A stretch of 64,000 nt of DNA from assembly GCF_003945595.2 (NCBI RefSeq), contig NW_024104356.1, positions 1 through 64,000 on the forward strand. Reading direction: 5' to 3'. A program made the position numbers and the translations under genes. Below are positions 30,001 to 39,840 of the stretch, one piece after another (positions within the stretch are counted from its first letter, which is position 1; the number at the start of each line of letters is the position of its first letter). The notes under the pieces are model-generated. The model was not told the origin of the DNA, made no database searches, and saw only the letters and a program-made list of their open reading frames with translations. This stretch comes from Pipra filicauda (lineage: Eukaryota; Chordata; Aves; Passeriformes; Pipridae).

Positions 30001-31693
30001 TGAGTCTCTTTGGCTGCTGTGAGGGTCATCAGTGGACACAAGTCCTTAGGGCTGGGGAAGCTGACATCTGGGGGTGGGGACGATCTGAGGAGTCTTCAGT
30101 GCTGCAAGGGAACTGACCTGCAAACGATGAAAAGAAATTATCCACCAGCTGGTTCATTTAAAGTCCAAAATTACATCTTTATTACCTTGTTTAAAGGAAC
30201 GAATGAACTCAGTGAACTTGTGCAGTTCCCAGAATATCATGATGGCAAATAATTATAACCCTACAATGCAGGGATCTGGAAACTGATGCATTGCCTAAAT
30301 TTCATGGAAAGTTAATGACAGTAATTTTGCCTTTATTTGTGAAATGCTGTCTGTGCAGTCATTAGTGCTTAATGGGAAGGAAATATGGCTCTTGAAAGGA
30401 CAGTGGTATTCTTTTTAAAGATGAGAAAAAGATCAAGACGACAAGGCTATTTGGTTAATGCATTAATTGTGCCATGGCCTTTGTGCCTTTCAAAGTGTCT
30501 GGTCTGCAGGCGCAGCTGGGACCTCTCTGCCTCTTGGGCCAGTGATGGATTCTTCCTCCTGCTGTACACTGGGAATTATCCTTGAAATGCTGATGTGTCT
30601 GTTGTTGGGGATTACCACTGCTTGCCTTGGAGACTGAACACACAGGCTATTGAGAGTCCCTTTAGCTGCATCTTCTTGTTCTGGCTTCATACCATTGGTG
30701 TTGCCTTAGTCAACTACTTTCCCTGTTGGATATGTGTGTTCTCCAAATATTTATAGCCCTAAATCCTCTTCTTGTTACTTAGATAATTGATTGATACTTG
30801 TTTAAACTGGATTGACTGATACCCCAAGACAGCATACAGTCATCATAAACAGGAGCAGGACAGGTTAAGGAACCAACAGGCATTGGTAGAAAAAACATCT
30901 TTATACCTGGTTATATCGTTTTTTCATCTACACATAGTAAAGGACAGTGTCCTTGATGATGCTTTTTTCCTTTCAGTAATAATCCATTTATCTCTCCTAG
31001 GCCAATGATTCAAGAGAAGATCAAAGTGCTGGGCGAAGCTGGTCTTTCAGAAACCAATTTCTCTGAAACAGCTGAGTCCACTAATTACTGTCCTAAGGTA
31101 ATTGACCTGAAAGAATATTGGTGGTCCCTGGGAGAGGCTGAACAGGTTTTGGCTTGTGTAATCTAGATTGGCAGGCTGACCTTACACCTGTTCTGCCTTT
31201 AATGCTATGGACCAGATTCTCCAGCACCTCCCAAGATCCATGTCTTGACTTAGACCCTCCACAGAGATGTTCCAAACCTGCTGCTTGCAAGGAGATGTGT
31301 TAGCCTCCATATTATTTGTATGTCTTTGAGTGTATATATATGTATGAGATCTATGTGTGTGTGTATCATACACAGTACGATCTGTACACAAAAATGCACT
31401 GTCTTGGGGGGAGCATCCTGTGATTGTTGCTCACTAGGTTTTATATGACAATGTCCATGCAGACTCTGTCTGTTCTGTTTTCTCAGCCTGATCCAAAGCA
31501 GCAGACCATCTATGACCTTTTCCAGAGGACCTTCTCTGAGAGCAGAGATGATGCTGATGATGCTTTGCTTTTGGAGGCAGCTGATGCTGGCTGTGAGTTT
31601 GACTCTGACAGTGTCTTGCAAGATAAAGAAGCAAAAACATGTTCAGTGAGTCCCAAAAAAAAGCGGCGTATTGAGGAGTTTTTTAAAGTGTAA
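1..31693 (+). CDS. SMARCAL1: SMARCAL1 (HARP) annealing helicase, 3' part, 14 coding exons
   Basis: SNF2-family ATP-dependent annealing helicase. In characterised vertebrates it is recruited by RPA to stalled replication forks in the nucleus and rewinds RPA-coated single strands. Joining 1-46, 1242-1292, 5311-5491, 6447-6597, 9403-9561, 11312-11377, 18721-18861, 24300-24518, 25301-25371, 27525-27627, 28685-28867, 29361-29461, 31001-31097 and 31487-31693 gives one unbroken frame of 591 residues plus TAA. Every junction is GT/AG. Residues 1 to about 45 are the end of the second HARP domain; Walker A DDMGLGKT is at 106-113, DESH at 197-200, SGTP at 227-230, RIDGS at 402-406 and [10 protein letters not shown] at 462-471. 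The human protein is 954 aa, so about the first 360 residues (RPA-binding motif, first HARP domain) lie upstream of the window. No broken motif is seen. ZRANB3 is the nearest alternative, but the HARP sequence and the RPL37A neighbour exclude it. Confidence 0.97.
47..1241 (+). other. SMARCAL1 intron
   Basis: Intron of 1195 bp with GTGAGT donor and TATTGCAG acceptor. It contains a MIR-like relic near 545-625. Nothing else recognisable. Confidence 0.85.
545..625 (-). repeat. MIR-like ancient SINE fragment
   Basis: The stretch with GGGAATGAGGCACAGAG followed by GGTGACCTGCACAGTGTCACAGC resembles the antisense core of amniote MIR SINEs (a GAGGCACAGAG...GTGACTTGCCCA...GTCACAC pattern). Divergence is high, so both boundaries and family are approximate. 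Confidence 0.5.
1242..1292 (+). CDS. SMARCAL1: SMARCAL1 exon: end of HARP domain core
   Basis: 51-bp exon after TTGCAG, followed by GTGAGT. With the G from the previous exon it reads [17 protein letters not shown] and leaves one base (A) for the next codon. The TRKWxFLLE pattern is the conserved HARP core seen in human SMARCAL1 (TRKWSFLLE). Confidence 0.95.
1293..5310 (+). other. SMARCAL1 intron with CR1 fragment
   Basis: Intron of 4018 bp, GTGAGT donor and TTCTTTGCAG acceptor. It holds a minus-strand CR1 fragment (2383-2605). Short open frames here have no recognisable product. Confidence 0.85.
2383..2605 (-). mobile_element. CR1 LINE 3'-end fragment
   Basis: Reads as the reverse complement of a CR1 3' end: AGAATCACAGAATGG, then the antisense of 'gaccct...gctctagg', 'ggagactccacaacctc' and 'ttcctcatgttcaggtgg aacttcctg'. 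This is the hallmark avian LINE tail, 5'-truncated as most CR1 copies are. Confidence 0.9.
5311..5491 (+). CDS. SMARCAL1: SMARCAL1 exon: linker and start of ATPase lobe 1
   Basis: 181-bp exon between TTTGCAG and GTATGT. It encodes [17 protein letters not shown], then a variable linker, then [17 protein letters not shown]. LMPFQRxGV is the Q-like motif that opens the SNF2 ATPase domain (human NLMPFQRAGV). It ends with AA, completed by T of the next exon to give Asn. The linker before VDSK is the least conserved part of the window's protein relative to the human sequence. Confidence 0.96.
5492..6446 (+). other. SMARCAL1 intron
   Basis: Intron of 955 bp, GTATGT donor and TTTTCCCCAG acceptor. 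Contains T-rich low complexity around 5660-5690 and 5870-5920. No gene or clear repeat seen. Confidence 0.85.
6447..6597 (+). CDS. SMARCAL1: SMARCAL1 exon: Walker A (motif I)
   Basis: 151-bp exon encoding [23 protein letters not shown] onward, then [12 protein letters not shown] (residues 106-113 of the partial protein) is the nucleotide-binding P-loop with its catalytic lysine intact. The segment [16 protein letters not shown] is motif Ia (human [16 protein letters not shown]). The exon ends on a codon boundary at GTACTG. Confidence 0.97.
6598..9402 (+). other. SMARCAL1 intron
   Basis: Intron of 2805 bp, GTACTG donor and TTCCTCCAG acceptor. T-rich tracts occur near 8770-8810 and 9070-9130. 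I recognise no gene or repeat family. Confidence 0.85.
9403..9561 (+). CDS. SMARCAL1: SMARCAL1 exon: ATPase lobe 1
   Basis: 159 bp, 53 complete codons. Begins [18 protein letters not shown] and contains TGKDNLT and [16 protein letters not shown], ending VVIV. It matches human [24 protein letters not shown] closely. GTAAGT donor; the next exon starts directly with the DESH motif. Confidence 0.97.
9562..11311 (+). other. SMARCAL1 intron
   Basis: Intron of 1750 bp, GTAAGT donor and TTTGTTTCAG acceptor. No feature recognised. Confidence 0.85.
11312..11377 (+). CDS. SMARCAL1: SMARCAL1 exon: DESH (motif II, Walker B)
   Basis: 66-bp exon (22 codons) encoding [19 protein letters not shown] and LLK. 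DESH at residues 197-200 is the metal/ATP-hydrolysis motif of this subfamily (human [19 protein letters not shown]). GTGCGT donor, phase 0. Confidence 0.97.
13321..13392 (+). repeat. Short tandem repeat, 27-bp unit
   Basis: Two near-identical 27-bp units (13321-13347 and 13348-13374, differing at one base) start GCTACTTTTAACTGT and end TAGCATTAT. A third partial, diverged unit (ACTACTTTAAACTGTC) follows. Confidence 0.9.
14356..14392 (+). repeat. Duplicated 17-mer
   Basis: TTAGGCCTGGTTTGTCC at 14356-14372 is repeated with one change (T to A) at 14376-14392. Minor local duplication inside the intron. Confidence 0.85.
18721..18861 (+). CDS. SMARCAL1: SMARCAL1 exon: SGTP (motif III)
   Basis: 141 bp, 47 codons. 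Begins [20 protein letters not shown] and ends [13 protein letters not shown]. LSGTPxxxRPxEL is the conserved SNF2 motif III (human [20 protein letters not shown]). Donor GTACTT, phase 0. Confidence 0.97.
18862..24299 (+). other. SMARCAL1 intron
   Basis: Intron of 5438 bp, GTACTT donor and TCTTTCCCAG acceptor. It contains a MIR-like relic near 19,885-19,945 and a weaker candidate near 20,300-20,410. A 30-bp CR1-like scrap lies at about 19,478-19,508. No gene recognised. Confidence 0.8.
19885..19945 (+). repeat. MIR-like SINE relic
   Basis: ATCCATTTAACTTCTTGTGCCTCATTGTC followed by ACTGGGAAACT resembles the MIR 3' half (pattern: AGTTACTTAACCTCTCTGTGCCTCAGTTTCC...AAATGGG). It is sense-oriented, short and diverged. 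Confidence 0.5.
24300..24518 (+). CDS. SMARCAL1: SMARCAL1 exon: inter-lobe region
   Basis: 219 bp, 73 codons, the longest coding exon here. Starts [17 protein letters not shown] and includes [19 protein letters not shown], the conserved RRxKxDVxxxLPxK element bridging the two RecA lobes. The end ([20 protein letters not shown]) is helical, charged and less conserved. GTAAGT donor. Confidence 0.97.
24519..25300 (+). other. SMARCAL1 intron
   Basis: Intron of 782 bp, GTAAGT donor and TCTTTACAG acceptor. Nothing recognised. Confidence 0.85.
25301..25371 (+). CDS. SMARCAL1: SMARCAL1 exon: start of ATPase lobe 2
   Basis: 71 bp encoding [20 protein letters not shown] and RSV, plus AT of an Ile codon completed in the next exon. 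Matches human [28 protein letters not shown] donor. Confidence 0.96.
25372..27524 (+). other. SMARCAL1 intron
   Basis: Intron of 2153 bp, GTAAGA donor and CTTCCATGTAG acceptor. No gene or clear repeat family recognised. Confidence 0.85.
27525..27627 (+). CDS. SMARCAL1: SMARCAL1 exon: motif IV region
   Basis: 103-bp exon giving [20 protein letters not shown] and [14 protein letters not shown]. [14 protein letters not shown] is the lobe 2 motif IV segment (human [15 protein letters not shown]). GTAAGT donor, phase 0 at the 3' end. Confidence 0.97.
27628..28684 (+). other. SMARCAL1 intron
   Basis: Intron of 1057 bp, GTAAGT donor and CTTTTCACAG acceptor. No feature recognised. Confidence 0.85.
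28685..28867 (+). CDS. SMARCAL1: SMARCAL1 exon: lobe 2, motif V
   Basis: 183 bp, 61 codons. [20 protein letters not shown] leads into a [15 protein letters not shown] segment, and the exon ends at [18 protein letters not shown] and [20 protein letters not shown] are the classic SNF2 lobe 2 motifs that contact DNA and couple ATP hydrolysis. GTAAGC donor. Confidence 0.97.
28868..29360 (+). other. SMARCAL1 intron
   Basis: Intron of 493 bp, GTAAGC donor. The acceptor is TTTTTACATTAAG, a weaker AG context (A before AG) than the others in the gene. Nothing else recognised. Confidence 0.8.
29361..29461 (+). CDS. SMARCAL1: SMARCAL1 exon: arginine-finger motif VI
   Basis: 101 bp. [20 protein letters not shown] is followed by [13 protein letters not shown] and TG of a Trp codon. 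[11 protein letters not shown] (residues 461-471) carries the conserved motif VI arginines for ATP hydrolysis. The first residue is Ile where human has Val. GTAAGA donor. Confidence 0.96.
29462..31000 (+). other. SMARCAL1 intron
   Basis: Intron of 1539 bp, GTAAGA donor and TCTCTCCTAG acceptor. No gene or repeat family recognised. Confidence 0.85.
31001..31097 (+). CDS. SMARCAL1: SMARCAL1 exon: C-terminal brace
   Basis: 97 bp encoding [20 protein letters not shown], then [13 protein letters not shown]. Human has [30 protein letters not shown], so identity stays high to the end of the helicase core. GTAATT donor, phase 0. Confidence 0.96.
31098..31486 (+). other. SMARCAL1 last intron
   Basis: Intron of 389 bp, GTAATT donor and TTTTCTCAG acceptor. 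Contains a short TG/TATG-rich stretch around 31,330-31,375. No gene. Confidence 0.85.
31487..31693 (+). CDS. SMARCAL1: SMARCAL1 terminal exon and stop
   Basis: 207 bp including TAA at 31691-31693. Opens [16 protein letters not shown] (human KDPKQQKIYDLFQKSF). An acidic stretch follows ([17 protein letters not shown]), then a short linker and the C-terminus [14 protein letters not shown]. Human has a longer tail ending KKRRFEFFDNWDSFTSPL, so the exon diverges and is shorter here. PKKKRR looks like a monopartite nuclear localisation signal; that role is inferred. Confidence 0.95.
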   Translation, partial: PDPKQQTIYDLFQRTFSESRDDADDALLLEAADAGCEFDSDSVLQDKEAKTCSVSPKKKRRIEEFFKV

Positions 31694-31780
31694 TGGTGAC
31701 AGCAAAAGAGATGGCAACTAAGAGATCTTTTTTAATTAAAAAAGAAAAAACCAATCAAGTTTTATTTTTCAGTTTTCAAA

Positions 31781-31786
31781 AATAAA
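31781..31786 (+). terminator. Poly(A) signal, proximal
   Basis: AATAAA 88 bases after the SMARCAL1 stop codon, followed by a T-rich stretch (AAGTTTTCTGTATCTCT). This would give a very short 3' UTR of about 110 nt. Confidence 0.6.
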
Positions 31787-32385
31787 AGACTTAAGTTTTC
31801 TGTATCTCTAGCATGTTTCATCTCAAACAATGAGAAGGCAGTCTGACAGATGTGCAGTGCACACCTGGCAGCCTGCAGGTTTTGCAGTTCGGGTTTGCTG
31901 ATGACTGAATGGCCATGGGCAAGTAGCATGCTGCTGTGTTTCAGCATGTTGGCTTCCACAGTTGTTTGGTTTAAAAAGCAGGTAACAGTTGTCTGTCCAC
32001 AAGGCAGAACTGTCGTGAAAACCAACTCCTCAGCAGCTGTAGAGTGCTTTTAACAATCAGTCTTCCATCTCCAAGAGTTCTAGCCTATGTTTATATGAGT
32101 TGGTTCACCAGCAAACTTAGTTCCTACTTGGGTCGCTCACAAACTGGCTTTCTGATATTCCATTTGGCCATGAGGAAAAAAGATCCAGACAGATTTTGAT
32201 GTTTTGTGGATGTGGGGAAGACAAGGGAAAAGAGCAGTTGGTACCTTGAAACTAAGCAGTATAACTGTATGCCAGGAAGTGTGCATTGCCTGATAGGCAC
32301 ATCTGCCTGAGCACTCTCATTCTCTGACCTCATCTGCTGAATCTTAAGAGCTGCTCCATGGCGTGTGTTTCTTGTGTCAGTAGAG

Positions 32386-32391
32386 AATAAA
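32386..32391 (+). terminator. Poly(A) signal, distal
   Basis: AATAAA followed about 40-55 bases later by a GT/T-rich element (GGGTGTGTGTGTTTTCTTC), the usual downstream element. This makes it a plausible main poly(A) site, giving a 3' UTR of about 710 nt. A further AATAAA lies at 32553-32558. Confidence 0.55.
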
Positions 32392-32599
32392 GCTTGTGCT
32401 AACTGCCAGGGATTAAGTCTGGCTTCTCAGGGAGGGTGTGTGTGTTTTCTTCAAGACTCAAGACTAATTTCTACAGGTGAGTGAGGAGAGGGGGACATGT
32501 GCAGAGTTTTGCTCTTGTTTTGTAAGACACTGATTCTGGACTAAACTGTTTAAATAAAAAGTTTTTCTTAAATTGTGGTTCCCAAGCTTTTGATACTTT

Positions 32600-35190
32600 T
32601 TCTGTTTTAGCATTTCATCTCCCATTTGGACCTTAAGCTTGAGAAGTATGTGATGCAGTGGAAATATTAACATTTTCTTAAAAGTACTTACAGTGTCTGA
32701 AAGATATGTCCTTTTTCTGCTTTCTAAAACACATCAACTTTCAAATGGGAAACTCTCATGATACTTTGCTTATAGGTGAATCAAGAGTTACTTCCATAAG
32801 ATGTTTAGGCTGGTATCCTGGGACCTGTTATTTGCTCCCATTACAGCTCTGTGCAGGTTACACTAAGAATGCCAAAAGCAGCACTGTTGTTTGATGCAGT
32901 GATTAAAATGCCTTTTTTTGATCTGTGATAGTCTCTACCATGCTCTCAGTCCTGTGAACTGGGATGCCTGACCTCCCAGCCTCAATGGCACCTGAGCAAA
33001 CCTGGTCTTTGGTTCCTTTCAGGAGCTTGTGACACAGTTGCTGTCCCTTGGGCATGGCCTGATTCCACTTCACAGAGGTGATGCCTCTGCAAAAACTCTA
33101 GAGGCCACTTTTGATGTGGGCTTGATGTAAAAGCAAGTGGCTTTGTTTATCACAACTAGTATTCTTAGGCATCTCTGCATAGTTTTTATTTTGGTTTTGT
33201 GTATTATTGCCAGGGTGGTGTAGCATGATCCCCAGATTAATGTCTTTCATGCTTCTGCTCTTAGTCCTAGAAGATACTTGGAAATGGGCTAGTGTTAAGC
33301 CAATGTGACCAGGGAGTACAGGAGAAGATATAATTTCACAAATGTATCAGTTATCTATGTTTTACAGCCATAATCTCTAGAGAAGTATGGGGGAAAAGCA
33401 AACTGAAGGCTTACACTTAGCTCCTGAAGGCCGGGAGCTAATATGCTGTGCAGGTGGCATGCTTGGCTCTGTGCAGATACCAGACACTGACAAAAAGATC
33501 TCTCCTCCACGGCAGAGGAGAAGAATGTTTGTGCTGCAAGATCAACCTGGTAATAGTAGATATTTTTTCCTGCATTGAAGGGTTTGATTATTCCATTTGC
33601 AGCAATTGTCGTCATGGAAATGCCCCACAGGCTGCGTATGCAGTTGTGCTGGGTGGAGAACTGCTTTTCATTCATGACTGCAGAAGGTGCTTTGGGGTGT
33701 GAGAGCAGCAGTGAGGGTTGTGTGACTGGGCTACTGGAGGAAATGCTTTATCTTTGGGTTTGAGGCTGAGAGCTAAACATCATTGCTCTTGCTTCAACAG
33801 CTGGCCAGGAAATAAAGATACTTTCTGCCATTTTTAAATGCCTGTCATCTTGAACACAGAGTATTCAATCTGTCTGTAAGACAAGTGATCTTTCTACTTG
33901 CAAAGTGGGTTGTTGTGAGTAAGGGGTGAGAAATGCTGCTGTCTGCTGACTGAAAAAAAATATGGAATACATTATTTGTATACCCATATTGTTTTCTCCT
34001 ATAGGAGTAGTTCTTTTCCTCTTTGTAAAGCTACAACTATTTCAAAACAGTATTTTTCTGAAATATGCTCTAAGTACCCTTGGAGAATTCTGCTTCTCAT
34101 GAACTCTATTTATCTTGTCCATATGTTGATAAATCCCAGCCTGTTAGAGGAATGCTAGGTGTACTCTTCCTTTGCTAGGACCCATAAAATCTCAGCTGGT
34201 TTGCTGCAGAGATACAGAGGTTTTTTTGAAGTACACTTGAGATTCGCTTTATCCTTACTAGATGAAAAAGGGGAGAAGAATCTTGCAGGAAAGTGCTTTT
34301 AGTGATTACTTCAAGGAATTGGAGAGACTGTGCAAGCCTTATCCCAACTGCACCATTAGTCCATCATTAATATGGTGAGGAGGTGGCTGGGCAGCTGCCA
34401 GCAGGCTCAGACAGGATCTCCAAGGCTTGCTGAAGAGACCGTGTACAAGGTAATGTGCAGGCTGACAGACCCACAGGCAGACTTGGGAACATGCAGCACT
34501 CTTGGGGACTCTTGCACCTGCCCATTGAAGATGACACAGCTTTTTGGCATTATCTAAAGCCCAGCAGAGAAAAGGGAAGGACCCATCTTACTGGACCTTG
34601 GAGCATCTTGCTGTGGCTGGACGCCTGCTTGTACATCTGCATCAGTGCTCCCACCCACACTGGAGAAAGGTGCATTTTCAAGAAGGATGCCAAACCAGGA
34701 ACAACAGGTCAAAATACCTGAACAGTAAGCTGGAGCAGTTCAAACTAAATCTCCAGGCTGGCCATCTTCATGTGCTGAAGAGTTCAAGGCAGTGGACTAT
34801 CAAAGTAAAGCCAAGCTGGCCTGTCTGCATCCATTATCTTCTCAGTCACTTGGAAACTGTGTTTACTCTGGCAGTGCTGGGAATGGCTGTCATCCGAGGG
34901 GGCTGGGTTTAGTTGTTGCTACAGCTGTCTGTAACACTGGTAGATGAAGGGTATGACCATGCACTATACTCTCACAGAAAACTTTTAACTCTGTAGATAC
35001 AGACCGGAGAATAGCAGTAGATTCTCTGTCCTGGATGTGTTGGCTGACACTTTATATTTTTTTAACCATATAATCCCTAAGCAGCCAAAGGAACTTTTTA
35101 CTTTCTTCCCCCCTCCCTTTTTTTTTAATCTTCTAATACGTCGGTATCAAAGCTGTATCCTGTGAGTCATCATTATGATGAGGATCTGAA
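32600..35190. other. Intergenic, no gene seen
   Basis: Between SMARCAL1 and RPL37A. Open frames of up to about 120 codons (for example 34544-34912) have no recognisable domains or exon structure. I see no confident repeat. Confidence 0.6.
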
Positions 35191-35480
35191 AAGGGCAAAT
35201 ATATTCCTAGGATATATCAAATGAGATTTTGACTCAGCACAGGGAGATATAAATACCGTTGCCTAAAGCCCTGCTGAGCCCTCATCTGGAACATGGCTCT
35301 GGCCTACCAGCTCCCAGGAGAAGAGCTTACAGGGATGATCAGGGAATGGGGAGCCCGGCATGAAAATTAAAACTATGAGTGTGCAAACCCTCAAAGCAAG
35401 AGCCAAGAGGGGATGCAGCATCTGTCTGTGAGCATCTCTGAAAGTACAGTCCCCAGCCAGGGAAAGACTAACACAGTGGC
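35190..35480 (+). mobile_element. Ancient CR1-like LINE fragment
   Basis: The order of 'aatatattcctaggatatat', 'gagatataaatacc', 'ccctgctgagccctcatctgg' and 'agggatgatcagggaatgg' follows the body of old reptile/avian CR1 elements. In those, 'ggcactggtgagacctcatctgga' precedes 'aggatgatcagggga'. It is sense-oriented and strongly diverged. Confidence 0.6.
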
Positions 35481-35610
35481 AGGGTACACTTGATTCATTA
35501 ATTCCTTACTAACTAAATAGACTGCAAGTGAAGAGGAGGGCTGTCATGGATCAAGGCAGCCAGGGTGGGTATGGAGCTGTCAGGAAGGGAGGAAAAGCAC
35601 CTGCAAAAAG

Positions 35611-35635
35611 CACCTGGAGATGGTTTCTCCAGGTG
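35611..35635. repeat. Perfect 10-bp hairpin with E-boxes
   Basis: CACCTGGAGA (35611-35620) and TCTCCAGGTG (35626-35635) are exact reverse complements around a 5-base loop (TGGTT). Each arm contains a CACCTG/CAGGTG E-box. Confidence 0.9.
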
Positions 35636-36274
35636 GACTGGGAAGCTCTGGCTCTTTCCTGGCAGGAGGGGGTGAGCTATAGCTGGATCTTACATTAAAA
35701 AGCTCTTGGGCTAACTAATTACATTTCTTAATGGAGGTTAATGGGTTGCTAATCCTCATATGAGCATTGCAGCTCACTGGCATTGGTACGTTTTGCTGAC
35801 ACCACATTTTGGTGCTGGTGGTGGAGATGCCTCCAGTTCCCCAAACACCTGGGGGTACTGTCTGGGTGCTGAGAGCCACCTCTGCATCGACACACAAAGG
35901 CTTTCAGGGCTGGTTGTCTCAACAGTAGATAACCCTGAGGAAATTAGGAAGTTGCCTTGGTTCCATCAGGTCAGGTTATCTTGAAACCTTTTGGTTAAGG
36001 GCTGGTATGTTCCAAGATGAGAATTTGTCCTCACTGATAAATCATCATCATCATCTTTCTGCAGTTCCAGTCAGGTTTTCTGTTCCTGTTTTAATTCTGA
36101 CATCTATTTACTATTTTCTCTTTAAAAACGAAGTCAGTGAATGTAACTGCCCCATCTCCTATCCTGGTGGGACCTCCCTGGGTGGAAGCCCAGGACTCTG
36201 AGCCCTCGCGCTCCAACACCCTCCGGCAGTGCTGGGGCTCATGGCTCATATACCGCTTGGCTCTCACATTGGGT

Positions 36275-36465
36275 TCCACAGTGTCACAGAACGGACCACG
36301 GGGCATCATCTGGTCCAACCTCCCTGCTCAAGCAGGGTCATCCCAGAGCACAGGGCACAGGACTGCATCCAGACAGTTCTTGTGTAGGGCTAGTGAGGAA
36401 GACTCCACAACCTCTCCAGGAAATCTGTTCCAGGGAGCGCTCGCCCCTCTTGTTCAGGGGAGCTC
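36275..36465 (-). mobile_element. CR1 LINE 3'-end fragment upstream of RPL37A
   Basis: Reverse complement of a CR1 tail: TGTCACAGAACGG, then 'catctggtccaacctccctgctcaagcagggtcatcccagagcac', 'actgcatcc', 'gactccacaacctctcc' and 'ctgttccagg'. The right end abuts the RPL37A CpG island. Confidence 0.88.
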
Positions 36466-36522
36466 CCGTGCAGGGGGTGTCTCCAAGGGGGACAGCGGGA
36501 CCCACCCCGGCCCGGCCCTGCC

Positions 36523-36562
36523 CGTCACTTCCGCCCGGATCTACGCGTCACTTCCGCCCGGA
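36523..36562 (+). promoter_or_regulatory. Tandem ETS/GABP-type sites
   Basis: CGTCACTTCCGCCCGGA occurs at 36523-36539 and again at 36546-36562, a 23-bp period. CACTTCCG is the complement of CGGAAGTG, the ETS-family (GABP/ELK) core common in ribosomal protein promoters. It lies about 15-55 bp upstream of the probable transcription start. Confidence 0.7.
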
Positions 36563-36576
36563 CCTGCGCACGGGAT

Positions 36577-36586
36577 CCTTCTCCCC
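36577..36586 (+). promoter_or_regulatory. Probable 5' terminal oligopyrimidine (TOP) start
   Basis: CCTTCTCCCC lies 17-27 bases before the ATG at 36604. Ribosomal protein mRNAs begin with a C followed by pyrimidines, which places them under mTOR/LARP1 translational control. Start-site choice is inferred; the 5' UTR would be about 20-27 nt. Confidence 0.6.
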
Positions 36587-36603
36587 GTCGGCGCCGGCGC
36601 AAG

Positions 36604-39696
<3,093 letters not shown>

Positions 39697-39761
39697 AAGC
39701 TACTTCCTGTTCTCCATGTGAAACATCTTTTTTTCCCATTGTCAAGATCTGTCCTTTTACC

Positions 39762-39767
39762 AATAAA
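39762..39767 (+). terminator. RPL37A poly(A) signal
   Basis: AATAAA 66 bases after the stop, with a GT/T-rich stretch (GTTCGTCTTTTCTG) about 25 bases downstream. This implies a short 3' UTR of roughly 85-90 nt, normal for ribosomal protein genes. Confidence 0.88.
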
Positions 39768-39840
39768 AAGGTGATAATGGAGTACAGTAATGTTCGTCTT
39801 TTCTGCAGGAAGTTCTGTCTTTTGTGTTACATGTGGATCC

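Larger units (their letters stand above)
31694..32600 (+). other. SMARCAL1: SMARCAL1 3' untranslated region (approximate) and nearby flank
   Basis: Follows the stop codon. An A-rich stretch and the first AATAAA come within about 90 bp, and two further AATAAA hexamers suggest alternative longer 3' UTRs. The end cannot be fixed without transcript data. Confidence 0.6.
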
